The notes under the pieces: generated by a model
The model's input: the letters and a program-made list of their open reading frames with translations, nothing else
The model's database searches: none
What the model was told of the DNA's origin: nothing
From: Larus michahellis
Lineage: Eukaryota; Chordata; Aves; Charadriiformes; Laridae
Assembly (NCBI RefSeq): GCF_964199755.1
Contig: NC_133896.1
Span: 90,938,215-91,002,214 of the forward strand
Direction: 5' to 3'
Length of the DNA stretch: 64,000 nt
Shown here: positions 35,160-48,400 of the stretch, piece by piece
Numbering within the stretch: the first letter of the stretch is position 1
Layout of the letters: each line of letters starts with the position of its first letter
Program-made: the position numbers and the translations under genes

Positions 35160-37100
35160 GAGATGATTCATAATGGAAAAATACAGGAAAGGGGAAAAGG
35201 AAGAAGATTCAAAGAATGGAAAGTAAGGAGAAAGTAATTACCAAAATAAAAGATTTCAAAAGGCCTTTTTCAGGCAAGAATTCTCTTGTTCATATAAGCA
35301 ATGGACTTATATGAATATTTCATTGCACTCTGTACTCGTCTGGTGCAATGTTCTTTTATTCATTTTGGGAGACAGTCACATTTGCCACTTGTTCCACGCC
35401 AAGCTTCCTTAGAGTGTGGTGGAACCCTGAAGCCAGAAGTGCTGCAAGAATCTTAGAGGCGAGAGTTAAAACTTTCTAAGCAGAAGATAAATTCTTAGAA
35501 GACCCTACTTGCAATAAGAAGCAAGTGTTCCTAACACACAGCTACCTCTAAAACTCAGACTACAGCTTGAGAGAGCAATATCTAAAACAACTTAAATTGC
35601 CCTGTGACAAGTCCATAATCACTGCCCCTAATTTCTGAAAAAAACTTACTGGCTGGGCACTAGAACAGGCAATGGCTTCTGACCCTGATCTACTATCTTT
35701 GGAGCTGTGACTCACTTTAAGATGTGGCACCTTTTCTGAAGTAATCATTTCCTCTCAACCTGACAATAGGTCCCTCTTTAAAAAAAAATTAGAGCTTGTG
35801 ACATGTTGGCCATTCAAATACTGTTTCCTAGGGAGTGTCTGAGGCATGCTTCTCTTTCCTCTTCCATTCTTCTGTCTCTTTGCTCTACTGGACACTTTTC
35901 TTCTGTCTGTCATGCAGCAATGAAAATGAGGAAGAAAAATGAGACATTGTCACAGCACACAGCATACCCAAGAAACAACCAAACTGCAGCCATTCAGGGA
36001 GAACAAGTCTGAGAAGCAGAGCCAGCATAGGAAGAGAGAAAGCAAGATAGGCAACAGTCAGTGAGGAAGTGTGTGAGAAATAAGCAAGGAAATTGGCCAA
36101 ATGCATGAGTGAGAAAATGAGGGAAGAGAAAATCAGTGGAAGAAAGACACACTTGTAACAAGAGGCTGGGAAAGCTTGTGTTGAGAAAAGAAGGGACAAG
36201 AAAAAATTCCTGCAAGTGTCAAACCACAGGAGTCCAGATTCCAGTCCCCACTTCTTCCAATGCCTTGCTTCTCTGTACCTCAGTTCCCTTTGTAAAATAG
36301 CAATAATGATGCTCTTCCCTTCCTGGCTGACCACTTACTACCTTGCTGCAATTACATGCACTTAGGAGGGCAAAGGGAGAGAAATTTAGGGGAGGTTTGC
36401 ACACTCATATCCATACACATCAAGAAACCACACTTGGGAATTATGAGGATGCTATGGGGAGGGTGAGCATAGAGGAATATACACTGAATGAGGAAGAATA
36501 GAAACAAGAAAAGGAGAAGGGAAGCATCGAGTGGGAAGGGGTATCAATGAAAAGCTGCTTAGTATGAAGGCAAAAATGGACACACAGTACGGGTGAAACA
36601 GCATTGAAAGTTTAGAAAGTGGGGAGAGAAAAGAGGGAGGGAAGCAGAGGTGAAAAGGATCCAAGTATGAAAGAACAGAACAAGAAAGCTTATGTTGTCC
36701 CCACCCACCTCCAGGTACAGGTTGGGAGCTAATGGAGGAAACATTTGTGGCCTCGTCAATGGGGGAAGGAATGGAGGTGATCGACATGGTACAGCACGAG
36801 GGCTCACAGAGACTGAGGAATTCAGCAGTGAAAGATCTGCTGTTGGATCTGTCTCTTTCCCTGAACATTGTCAGCATTGTGCTCTTTTTTTTATGTGTGA
36901 TGTAAAGCATGAAATAATTTTTATGGTCATGGATGATAACCATTTGAACATCTACCTGTGTTTCATGACCACCTACTAGGCAGCATGGCTTCTCTTCACC
37001 AACCACATCCCAGGGAACTTGCAACGCTGAGGACAAGGGCAGAGACGTTATGCACATATTGAAAAGGTTTCCTTATCTCCTTGAGAAACACAATACATTC
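35160..37100. other. Intergenic DNA with strong purine/pyrimidine strand asymmetry
   Basis: From about 35880 to 36700 the plus strand is A/G-rich. The minus strand is therefore T/C-rich, with few stops, giving ORFs of 149 and 201 codons (35885-36334, 36452-37057) that are compositional. No exon is supported. Confidence 0.6.
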
Positions 37101-38700
37101 TCATTCCAAGAGTCATGACCTTTTTTTCTAAGCCAGACCTCCCTTCTTGCACTTCCCATATGTTCTTTATGTAAAATCATCATAGTCAGTAATAAACAAG
37201 AATTGATTCAACTCACCAACTTCAAGGGTGACCCTGTCTTTTAAACAGAATATTTATACATTTGTCATACATTGTAAGAACAAGAATAAATCGCATATTC
37301 TAGGGAACTGTGTCCCCCCCATACACTTAACAAGATAGATACAAGAAAAGTGAAAGACTTCTCAAAATGCAAACTGTCAATAGCTTTTGCTTTTTCTATA
37401 CATTATAAACAAAGAAGCCAAGTAGTCTCAACGACTTCTATATTACACACAAGGTTTGGTACAACGTTAATTGCTATTAGCATCTAAAAGAAACACAGTC
37501 TGGACACGCTGCTAGGATAAAATTGATTAAACAGTGGAGGAAGAGTATACACTATTTAAATGATAAAGATAAGCACAAGCCCAGTTTTTGTTATTTTTTA
37601 TGATGGGTAAATAAATCAAATTATTTTGAGGTATAATTATTTATTACTTGTGAAGTTCAGCTAAGAACTCCAGTCATGCTGGGAACAGTACGAATACAGA
37701 ACAAAAAAACAGGCCTGGTCATAAAGAGCTTGCAATCAAAGTAATTTTTTTCTCTGAAGCAAACACTATTAATATTTAGTTATTTTATGAAAATGAAATC
37801 TCTGGACAGTCTGTTCTTGGAAAATATTTTCCTGCATTGGTCAGTAGTATTAACACAGTTCTTAGGATTTTCACAATTTTTACAATGCGTACACTGGTAA
37901 GGGATGTTTCCACTTGCCATCACCTATTCCACGCAGAATCCCAAGGCAGCCAATATAATAAGTAAAATAAAAATGCTCCCATAACCAAGAACAATTTGAA
38001 GAGTATGCAAAAGGTAGGAGTAGTTTGTGTACTTATTAACTTTGCTAAATTTTAGAACATTGGTATAAATTTTCTAATTATCAGAACCTGAAATTGATGT
38101 AATTATTAGGTTGCTCTTGAGAATGTGCTTTAAGCACTTCTCCTGCTATCCTAAAATATATTACTTGTTACTCTCATTTTCCTCTAAAGTAAATTAATAC
38201 CTAAAATTCAATTTCAAGTAGGGAAAAAAAAAGCCTACAGCAGCCCTACTCCTCTGTTTGGATGGTAAATATTTACAAATGTAGGGAGGAGAGAAATTTA
38301 AGGGATGAGAGAACCAGGTTCAGGATCCAGAGAACTTCTTGGAATTGTAATCGTTAAGTCTTCAGATTTCTAGAAACACTTGTGACTTCCCATACTCCAC
38401 CCTCAACCATACCCTCAACCCTAAATAGAGACTAAAGAAAGAGAACCTTATTGGAAAAGAAAGACGAAAGACAATCTGTTCTCAGCTCCCAATCCCCCTA
38501 GCACCAGTGGGGATCCTTTACTCTTTCCTCTTTCATCTCTTAGGAGTTTTGCTGATGAAACAAAAAAAGAAAAGGGAAGGCCTTTAGTAACCTTCATTAT
38601 TAAGTGACTTATCTTTCAGCCTAGAAGCTGGAGCCACCAATTCTTTTGTACTACCTATGTCCATTTATTGGCAGAAGAAGAGAAGGGGATTCTTTCCTCT
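37100..38700. other. Intergenic AT-rich DNA downstream of KEL
   Basis: No gene or recognised repeat. A 26-bp-offset direct duplication of CTTACATGTGTGGTTTGC lies at 38710-38727 and 38736-38753. Confidence 0.6.
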
Positions 38701-38814
38701 CTGGAAACACTTACATGTGTGGTTTGCCCACTGCTCTTACATGTGTGGTTTGCATACTAACCCATAGGATTTCCTTAAGAGCCAATCTTACATGAACAAA
38801 TCTTAGAGCTCCAG

Positions 38815-38820
38815 TTTATT
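38815..38820 (-). terminator. KEL: Candidate KEL polyadenylation signal
   Basis: AATAAA on the minus strand about 410 nt after the KEL stop codon, giving a plausible short 3' UTR. A second AATAAA complement lies near 38665. Confidence 0.5.
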
Positions 38821-39226
38821 GCCCTGTCCCTTCAACGTGACTGGAGTCTGCTGGAGTAGATGGGGAAATGCACTGAACAGAGGGACTAATAATGTAACAG
38901 TCCTTCTGTTTACAACTCCTCAGAAGCTGCTGCCTACTAGGGACTGGCTAGTCATCTTGCTACCTTGGGACTTGCTAAACTCCAGAGTTGTCACATCTGG
39001 GATGGAGTGCTGAGAGCAGCAGGAGGAGACCCTCTTCCCTTATGAGCTCAGTTTAAGAATTTTGCTACCATCAACTGCTGACGAAAGGATAACAAGAAAA
39101 GGAAGGCAGAGGAGTGAATAAGAGCACCATGTCACCCTGGGGGGCCCTGAGAAGATGGCCATACATTCATTGGTTAGGCCTTCTTCTCCCTGGGGTCATA
39201 TCTCTCTTCCTCCTTTTCCATGCAGA

Positions 39227-39403
39227 TTACCAGATGTGGCACTTGTTGACTGGGTTCATTGGGGATCCACTGGAACAGTGGAAGTGCTTGGCAAAGTCCT
39301 GGCTATTGCTGACAGGCCCACAGACACGAAGTGGCAAGGGACTGTGCGGATCTATGTTCGGGGAAGACTGCAGTTTCTCAGGATCCTGGTGTCCACACAT
39401 TGC
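39227..39403 (-). CDS. KEL: KEL exon 18 (C-terminus and stop)
   Basis: [14 protein letters not shown]... [15 protein letters not shown]... to KCHIW and TAA (39227-39229). It contains the M13 His (680) and Arg (686) that hold the transition state and substrate, and the terminal CxxW. The acceptor is CTTTCTTTCAG|GCAATG. Confidence 0.96.
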   Translation of the reverse strand, partial: AMCGHQDPEKLQSSPNIDPHSPLPLRVCGPVSNSQDFAKHFHCSSGSPMNPVNKCHIW

Positions 39404-42400
39404 CTGAAAGAAAGCGAAACAGAAAAGGCAGTTTGTCTGAAAGTCCTCACGTGAATGAGACTTAAGGTGAACGAGACTTAAGGCTCCTCAGGCCTCTGCA
39501 CTTGTGACTGAGGCTGCTGGAGTAAACAAGCAAACACACTTACATGGGTTCCAACAATGTTCAGATCTTTCCCTTCACCACCACAATTTCTGACTATTTT
39601 CCCTTTCCCTAAAAGTCTCTGTCCCAATTTCCCTATCCAACAAGCCATCTGCTCTTTCTCTATGCTGTGTAGTCCTGAACAGAGGGAATTTAGACCACCT
39701 TGGAGACCGGGCTCATGGAACCTTGCACCCTGTCTAAATTAATGGTGCAGATGTAGTCTTAGTGTCTAGAATCAGCTTCTTAAGCAAAAGCAATAAGTGC
39801 TTATTGAGAAAGGAGAGCCCTTGCACCACATCCCATTACTACTCAAGAGACTGGGGGGAAGGTTATGTGACTTTACTGTTGTTAAACTGGGAATCCCAGT
39901 CTTCACTCTTGTGATTTCAGTCTTTATTCATTGACAAGTGATGCAGTAGCTCCCAGATAGCCTCTGAAAAGCAAATCTTGCTGCCAAGGCCCAAGACACT
40001 GTGATTTCAGAACTGCTTTTCTACACACTGCTCTGACCTAATGTCAATACATGCACAAAACTTTTCCCTTTGCACAATCACAGTGACTTATAAGGGTGTG
40101 ACTTTTCTGAGCACAGAAATCCAATGATCTATCATAAGGAACTATGCACAACTGCACAACTTTGCACAAATCCTTAAAACAGGTTCCCACAGAAATCTCA
40201 GACTATATGCGCGTGTAGTTCTAGTTCTTTATCTCTAAATAACATTCTAAACTTTTTTTTTTTCCCTAAAAGTCACTCAGAATGATGTGATATCTAGTTA
40301 TTCACTATGAGAGTTCACCATGACAGAGAGGCAGATGAAGGAAGGGATGGAGAGATACACGCCTTCTCCAGTAAAATTCCTCTTTCCATGAGTTAGATTG
40401 CTCACAACAGCAAAAAAGTACCCAGAAGCTGGCAATGAAGCATGCCTTCCCTGACACAACTTGTCTGCTACAACTTCATTCTGGTAGATTTCAGAGCTTT
40501 GTAAAAGATATATTTGCAGGCAGACCTTTTGTTAGCTTTGAGATCCATAACACATTAGGGGCCCTATGTGTGAATTTTAGCATTTTAAAGAAGATTCTGG
40601 ATCTCCCATAAACACCAGTCATTCCCCGTTCTGTGACGAGGGGGCAAAGTGATTGAATATTGAGAAAGGCAAACTGCAATTATGTGGAAGACAATGGAGA
40701 GTGAGAGAGACACATGACTAGCCTTGAATTAATTACATGAGCAAAACTGAGGTAGAAAAGCTGGTCGTGTGAAAGTCCAATCTTAGGTAAATCCTTCTCT
40801 TTGTGCTTTTTCAGCCAATTCTTATAGGCCTGTGGAGAGATAAAATGAATAATAATAAATCCCCCTTCAGATAGTGTCCCCAAATCATGTCTTCTGTTGA
40901 TGAAATATAGCAATCTAATATGTATTTAATAAATTAGCAAGTTCGAATCTTTCTCTCCTCACTCTGAAGCTCCCTGCTGCTGGACATGCCCCTAATAACT
41001 CTAAGATGGGTGAATAACAACACAACTCCTTTCCTATTTCAGACACTATCACTCACACGTTGTCATAAAAGAAGATGTGGTGACTGTACTATGAAAGAAT
41101 GAAAATTACTTTCAAAGAAAGTCAAAAATATTTGAACAAAAATTAAAAGACTTTCTACCTGTCAACATTCTTTGTGCAAGAATATAACAAGTACCATCTG
41201 AGACCTAGAGATCTCAGATCACCCTGCATTCCATAATTAATTAAACTGCTGAACTACTGCATGAGGAAATAAAAATTCTCTCTAGACTAAAGTATTGCTG
41301 AAAACGTCATTATGGAGTCATTTTACCAACACACAGAATTCTGGTTCACGTCTCAGCTTAGTTCCTCAGGTATAACATAAACACGTAAAAAATAACATGC
41401 TTTTGTATGCATGACATAAATGGGGAAGTAAAGAAAGGCCCGCCCCAGAACTGGTGAAGGGGAGAGGTGGTTTTACATGGATGTAGTGAGGTTATGAGCA
41501 AAGCTTTGTGAGGAACCTATGTCTGGAATAGCAGAGGACATGCAGGGCACATGCTGCACTGGCACCGATGTGCAAGAAATCTGGAACTGGAGGAGCGCGT
41601 AGAAGAGGAATGCAGCAGAGCAACCTTGTAACATGGCAGTTGAGTTGTGTAGTGAGACTATGAGATTAGAGAAGTAAGTAGGTTACAATACCTGGTAAGC
41701 GACGGTGAGCCCTCCAACGTCAGCTGTATTCTCCAACAGTGTGAAAGTACCATTGACCTTAAAGCTATAGCTTTCATAGTGTTCAACCAAGCAGTCTATA
41801 GATTTCTGTAGTGCACTCCTGTTGCATGTAGGACAGCCCCCAGGCTGCACTGTGGGGAAAAAAAACACCTAGAAAGTAAAGGTATTTCAGGCATACACCT
41901 GTATTCCTCACATTAATCACAGAGTCTTCTTAGTAGCCAGCAGGGCCCGGAATGGGTTTTCCGTAGCTTCATCTGCCTTAATAATATATATATACATTTA
42001 TATAGGGACCAGGATTTAAGATCCTCGGAGGAAAAGTACCAGTGGGGACCTAGAAGAGTAAACAAAGACACCACAGCCGGTACCCACCATAATCATAGAA
42101 TGTGTGAAGAAGTTCATGTGCCATGAAGACCCCGATAGCTCCAAAGTTCACAGCACTGTAAAGTAAACATGGAAAGAGTGCTTTGGAAAAGAAAAATAGG
42201 GCAGGTGAGCATTCTTTATAGCCACTGAGCACAACTGTGGTCTGCACAAGAGCATTCTACTGAGACCATACAGAAGCACTTTCTATTTATTGTCTCTCGG
42301 ATGTGGTACACAAATACAAATTCAAATACAAGTGTAAATTACTCTACCAATGCTTAAAATTGTACTATGGGCTTCACTAAAGTATTTGTAGCTAACAAGC

Positions 42401-45400
42401 CATCATAACAATGAAGAGTCTGTGAATAAGATTCTGCTTTATTAACTCGAATGACACGTATTGTTGTTGAGATATGTCCTTATTTACCCACTACTGGCTG
42501 AACTGCTACACAAACAGTAACTGCAATGGTAATCCCACAAAAGCAGGATGGTTGGAGAAGCAATCTTGCAACAGTTGTCTGGTGAAAAATCATACATAAA
42601 ACTAGCAAGACAGATTGAAATCATGAAGGTTTGACTACAATCACTTTGGTCTAGCATTGGTGATCTTGCTACAAGCAAGAGATTGTACTAGAGACCTCCA
42701 ACAGTTCTGTCCAATCAGAATTTCTATGATTCTGAGAAATGAATTTACAAATAGTCACACAAGTAAGAGTACATTTAAAATGCATTTCCATAATATGAAA
42801 TGATGGGCTCATTCTTTCTTTACACGCCCTGATTAACGCTGCTGAAGCATAAAATGATTGTACTTGATCATTACTACATCACTGGAACTTAGTAGGAAGT
42901 GACAAGAACAGAACTACTCATCTTCTCTTAGAACTGCTCTTTCATAAGCTCTGTACCTGATAACATAATTGTTGCCCAGATAAGTTGTGGATGCCTCATG
43001 ATTGGAAATGGTCAAGGTCAAGTTTGACAGGGGTTTAAGCAACCTCATCTATTGAAAGATGGCCCTGTCCATAGCAGGGCAGTTGTACTAGGTATCTTTC
43101 AACTTGCCTTCCAACCCAAACCATTCTATGATTCTATGACAATTGTATTGCTTTGCTGACTTCTTATTTTAAAAACTATCCTCATAGTCATCTGTATTGG
43201 CTTTTGTCAGTAAAGTTTAAACTTTGGAGAACCATCTGAGAAAATGCTATTATGCCAACTCACCAAAAGCTGATCAAGTTTGAGTTATCGGTCATCTCAA
43301 CTGGGATGACAGTGAGAAAAATATTTTTTACTAACACTGAATAAAAAAGGAATATGATGCTGTAGACAATTTTTCAGAGAGGCAGAATATGGTAACAGCC
43401 CATACCACTCGAAAAAAAAATTATTATTCTTTTGAGGTGTCCTGTTCTTCATACTACAATGAATTCATGAAATAGTGCAAGCACTAGAAGACATCATACA
43501 GCTAATGGTATAAGATCACCATGGATAAAATAATTACTTTTAAATGAGATACATTTCTTTCAAACTTCAACCTCTTTCCACAGTGTGAGTTTATTTTTCA
43601 GTACAATGGCATTAGGAGAAATATCTATCCATAACCATGCAAAAAATGACATCAAATAATATTTTTACAGTCAACTGTTTTAAGTGCTTTTAATATCAGA
43701 AAAATATTGTTTAACAATTCTGTTCTATATGTGAAAGAACCCAACTATAAGAGTATGGTCTACAGAATTGTCATTGTTGCAATGGAATGTATTTTCTTAT
43801 TAGAGAAGATTTCATTAAAAACAGGAAGAGAAGAACTGTGTTTGATCCATTTGAAAAAGATTTCTGACAAGAAGTTGCTCTGGGAGGCTCCTATTTTCTC
43901 TGGATTAGATTTCTATGGGTTATATTTCAGGAATTCTTGGAATTTAGAAAATGAGAAGCAAAACTGAAATGTCTTCTTTGAAGTTCACCTACATAAGACT
44001 TCTGCCTCTTTGCTCTGGAGTAATATATTTGGCTTAGTTTAGTTTTCACCTAGATTCTGATTTTGCACCACCAGAGTCAATGACCATACTCTTTCAGAAT
44101 TCTGAAGACAGTATCCATATGGCTTTAGAAAAAGCCATTTCCCACCCCCACCCCCCACCCTCCCTTTACTGTCTTTCTGGCATGCAGTAAGAAAAAGAGG
44201 GAAACGACAGACTCGTTAAGATTCTTCCTGGAAACATGGTGCAGCCAAGGGACTGCATTCACTTTCCACCTTTGCAGCCCCTCCATACCTGGGAAAATCC
44301 ATGTGGAAAAAAGGACTGCGGAACATTCCAGCAGGGAAGACCACCATGTGGTGCCTTATTGAGTAGTATGAATGCACTGCCCAGGGGGACACACGCCAGC
44401 TAGAAGCAGAAAAAGAGAATGAGAGAACGTATTAACTCCTTATCTCGTATCTTGCTCCTTTCCTCCACTGGGCTTGCAAAAATGGTCTCTCAGTACAACT
44501 GTTCATAGAGCAGCAGCAAATGATGAAATTCACATTATCTAGAGTTAAAGGTGTTTTAAATAAACCTTCACTTGTTTACAGATGATCAGAGCTAGTAGTT
44601 TAGCTTTCATAGACGTTAAGAGATTCACCCTCACGACTTCCTTATCAAGTAAGTCAGGATTAGTAACCTCCTGTTAAGTCCTGCACAGAATACTCTTCAG
44701 GCAGTGTAAGGTCCTAAGCATGCCTGTCTTCTAAAGCATCCTATGTCCTGCCTTTGAGATGACCCTGCCAGCATTCATGTCATCAGAGCATTTTGCTGGG
44801 TTTTTTTGCTGCTAAATTCAGGACACCCAGCTAGTCCCTTTACTAAAGGGTTCATGAGAAAAAAAGGTCCTTTTTTCAGGGGTCTGGGGCCAGTGGCTTT
44901 TTTTTGGTAGCATGAGCTCAGCCTGAATACAAGACAGGCTGCCAGATTCAAGGCTTTTTTTAAGCAGGATGAAGCAATGCAGCCCTGCAGGAAAGGAGGA
45001 CAACGACATCTTGTCTTTCACTAGAAGAAGTGTTGCCGGCAAGTCAAGAGAGGCGATTATGCCCCTCTATCCAGGACTAGTGAAACCACATCTGGAAGTG
45101 CTGTGTCCAATTATATCCCCCATCCCCCCACCTGCCCTCCCGTTCCTTCCCCAGTAAAAGAGAGATATAGACATACAGGTCCTGAGCGACCTGCTCTAGC
45201 TGATCCTGCTTTGAGCAGTAGGGTTGGACTGTGTGATCTCCACAGGTCCCTTTCAACCTCAGTTAGTCCAAGAGTCTGTGATTCTGTTATATTTTTCACA
45301 TCGGTATCTGACACTTACTTATCCTGCGAGCGATGCTGAAGGAGTTTCAAGTAGGAATTTTCCCTCAGTACTTCCAAGCAAGCCACCACATTGAGGAAAA

Positions 45401-48400
45401 AAGTGTCTTCATTTATCTCCAACTGAGGGAAGAGGCAGGTAATGTGACTGTCATAGGGCATGAATGAGGAATGAATTGGAGAAAGAGAAAAGTCCCATGG
45501 GTGACTGAGAAAAAGAAAAGTCCCATGGGTCAAAAAAGGGTTCATCAAAAGACAAACCAATGGAATACTTGTGTTTTTTTCTCTCCCAGTTATGAAGACC
45601 TTCAATTTAAGATAAGACAGGAATGTTATTTGCAGGCCAAACACAACATACAAGCAGGTCACAACAAATGTCTATCAGGCCAGCCACTCTGAATAGGAGA
45701 CAGCATAGGCAACAATATAGAAGCAATAGATAAAGGTTCTCCGGGCCCATACGTTCTCAGAAAACAAACAGTAAGAAATCTGCATTGCTCCAGAGGTCAT
45801 AGACTGTTTTAGCAGCAGACAAGATAGCAGCTGGTACAGGTAAACTGCCAATAACAAGGCAGGTATGTTTACATTATAAAGCTCACATTCTGGTATTCCA
45901 GGTTCACTTTGGCAGTCTGGAGTATGTGAGCTGGATAGCCAATCTCCACTTGTAGTTTGGAAACCTAAAATCATAATAAATAAACAAACAAAAAGAAACA
46001 TGACCAATAGGAGGCTTTACATTCTAGAAGTCCTTTTTAAAGTCTGTTTCTAAACAACTGAAATATAACCTGTGAACCAGCCCTTCACAATGACAGCTAC
46101 TCTGTTTCAACAATACATCTTCTCTTGCTAATCTGATTTCTTAAATCAATTACCTGAGGCCTAATGTTGTTCCACTCTTCTTTTTCTTTATAGAATGGTG
46201 TTTTGGCATTCAGCTTTATAGTTTTTAACCTCTCTAGGTGTATAAAACTGAACTGTATCTCAATACAATTAATTCAGAGTATCCATGGATAAACACTGAG
46301 CCTCTCTGTGCCTATACATCAATGTACAATCATACGTGTGTGATGGCACTTCTAAAACCACCTACAATTTTCCGTGTGTATAAGACATTTAAGATTGTGT
46401 GCCTGTAGAAGCAGGTAGGAATATGTGAAGGTGCAGGCCCCTTCCATTCCTTCTCCAAAGGCTTCAGGGAAAGGAAGGCCTCAGTAACTTCTGCCTTCTG
46501 CACGCACCAAGACTTTAGCTTCTTGGCGAGTCTGTTCATCCATCCACTCCAACTGATCCAGTTGGCCATAGAGGGCTTCTTGGATCTCAGAGAACATCTG
46601 CTCAGCCTGCCATGGAGAAAAGAAAGCATGGTTAGAACTGCAGAAAAACATTGTTTGGGCTTAGCTACCATCTTCCCATGTTCCAGCAATTAAACCGCAG
46701 AATAACTGGGGGAAAATCCCTCTTCTTGTGATGAAAGAGATTCCAGTTTCTACAATGATTTAGGCTTAAGTTATTTGGCATCCAGTGGTTCCTCACAGGA
46801 CTCACCATTCTCTCCCACACAGCTTTTCATCTTGCCTCTCACGGGAAGTAAGAGGGAAACATAATTCTTTTTCATTCAATCCCTGTTACGATAGGAACGG
46901 ACCAAATGATTGCCCCACTTCTTGAGTGAAATGAAAATACAGTATCCACAAGTATTTCACACTGGTGTCTCCCTTTCCAAAGTTATGGCAATCGGAGTCT
47001 CTCCTTCACAAAATCATGGTTTTTCATTCAGCTTTGTGCTTCACTACACGTAGTCTTAGTTTTCCCATTAGCGTTTCTTGGGGTTATTTACTCTTGTCAC
47101 TTTATACGCTGCAAACACTTTATAAAACCTGGTGCCTACACAAACTTCCCTCAGAAGAAAAAGGAACTCTGCCTGTCATAGGATAAAAAAGAAATCTTTT
47201 CCACACTACAGGCAGGTGTTCCTTTCACTGTGGATCCACTCAGAATGTTTTGGCATTGATTTGTTTCTGTACAACTGGTCATATGATGGCTTACTGGCTT
47301 TGCAGTCAAAAATCTTATTTAAATATGTAAGATTGGTGGCTGACTGTCATTCCAGGAAGCATACTGAGATTACATGCATTTGTAGGTCTGTCATAGGTAT
47401 TGGTGCTGCACACATGACCGCTAACAGTTGAGATAAAGATAATAACAGGTATTTTAGCATTCATTATTCTAGCAATGACAGCAATGTCCTGTTCTGACAT
47501 CTTTCATTCCCCCAAAAAAGCAGGGGAAGTGCATAACTACAGGAATATGTAAAAAGGTCTAAGACCTACACAAGATTTTGCTGTCTTGATGTGGTCTTAA
47601 GTTGGCATGTCAAAAAAGAGAGAGAGATGAAGCTGAGCTCTGCTTGGAGGTTAAGAGTATGAATACCTACAAGTTTCTTGGTCTGCTGAGGGAAAATTTG
47701 TTTCACAATCATCTGCCCTAGAACTGGCTCAAAGAAAAAGCTGGTATCAGTCAAGCACTTCCTCCAGCGTTCAGCTGGGATCTGTAAGAACAGAGAAACA
47801 AATAGAGACATATGAGAGTGAGGACAAAGAGACAGGAAGACAGTAAAAAGATATGTAAACGTGCAGTCAATAGCATATATGCTGCCATCTAAAAATAAAA
47901 TGACATCAGTGAATAAGTAATGTAGTTTTGTTTAAAGTACCTCAGAAAGCTTTAATCAAGTAAAACATCGATTTCCTTATGATTTACTCCGCTTTCACAC
48001 AAGATGAAGATTCATGTGCTAGCTGAGACAAATACATAGAAGGAAGGTAACCATCTATATATTGTTCCCTACCCCATGATGCAGTGAACTTAGCTCTCTA
48101 AAGTTTTGAGTACCATGTCTACCCCCCCGCCCCCATTTCTTTGAGAAAAAGGAAGCATTTAATGGCCTAGTGAGAGTAGTTTTCCTCCCCAAATCTGACA
48201 CTCCATCCAGACAAGGCACCAAGAGAACACCCAGAAGGCGTGTCCTAGGGTGTTCAGCTGTTGGGGAGGCTGAAGGCTAACTCACCATGCTAGATCCCTT
48301 TTTTCCATAAAGAATCTTAGATAGCTCCACGCGTGCATCTTGGAATCGACTGTCAAGGGCTGGGAAGAGATTCCCAACCAGACAAACAATCATATAAATA

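Noticed and set aside
35885..36334. 149-codon minus-strand ORF with hydrophobic stretches
   Set aside because: Same pyrimidine-rich composition effect; hydrophobicity follows from TTC/CTT-type codons.
36452..37057. 201-codon minus-strand ORF, the longest in the window
   Set aside because: It arises from a T/C-rich strand with few stops, has no domain, no splice context and a biased Ser/Pro/Phe/Leu composition.
42088..42110. ATCATAGAATG resembling a reverse-oriented CR1 tail
   Set aside because: It is part of the KEL HELLH exon coding sequence (TFYDY), not a repeat.
47671..47674. Alternative donor GTAG|GTATTC for KEL exon 10
   Set aside because: It would put TGA in frame at the start of exon 11; the upstream GTAGGT donor keeps the frame and family length.
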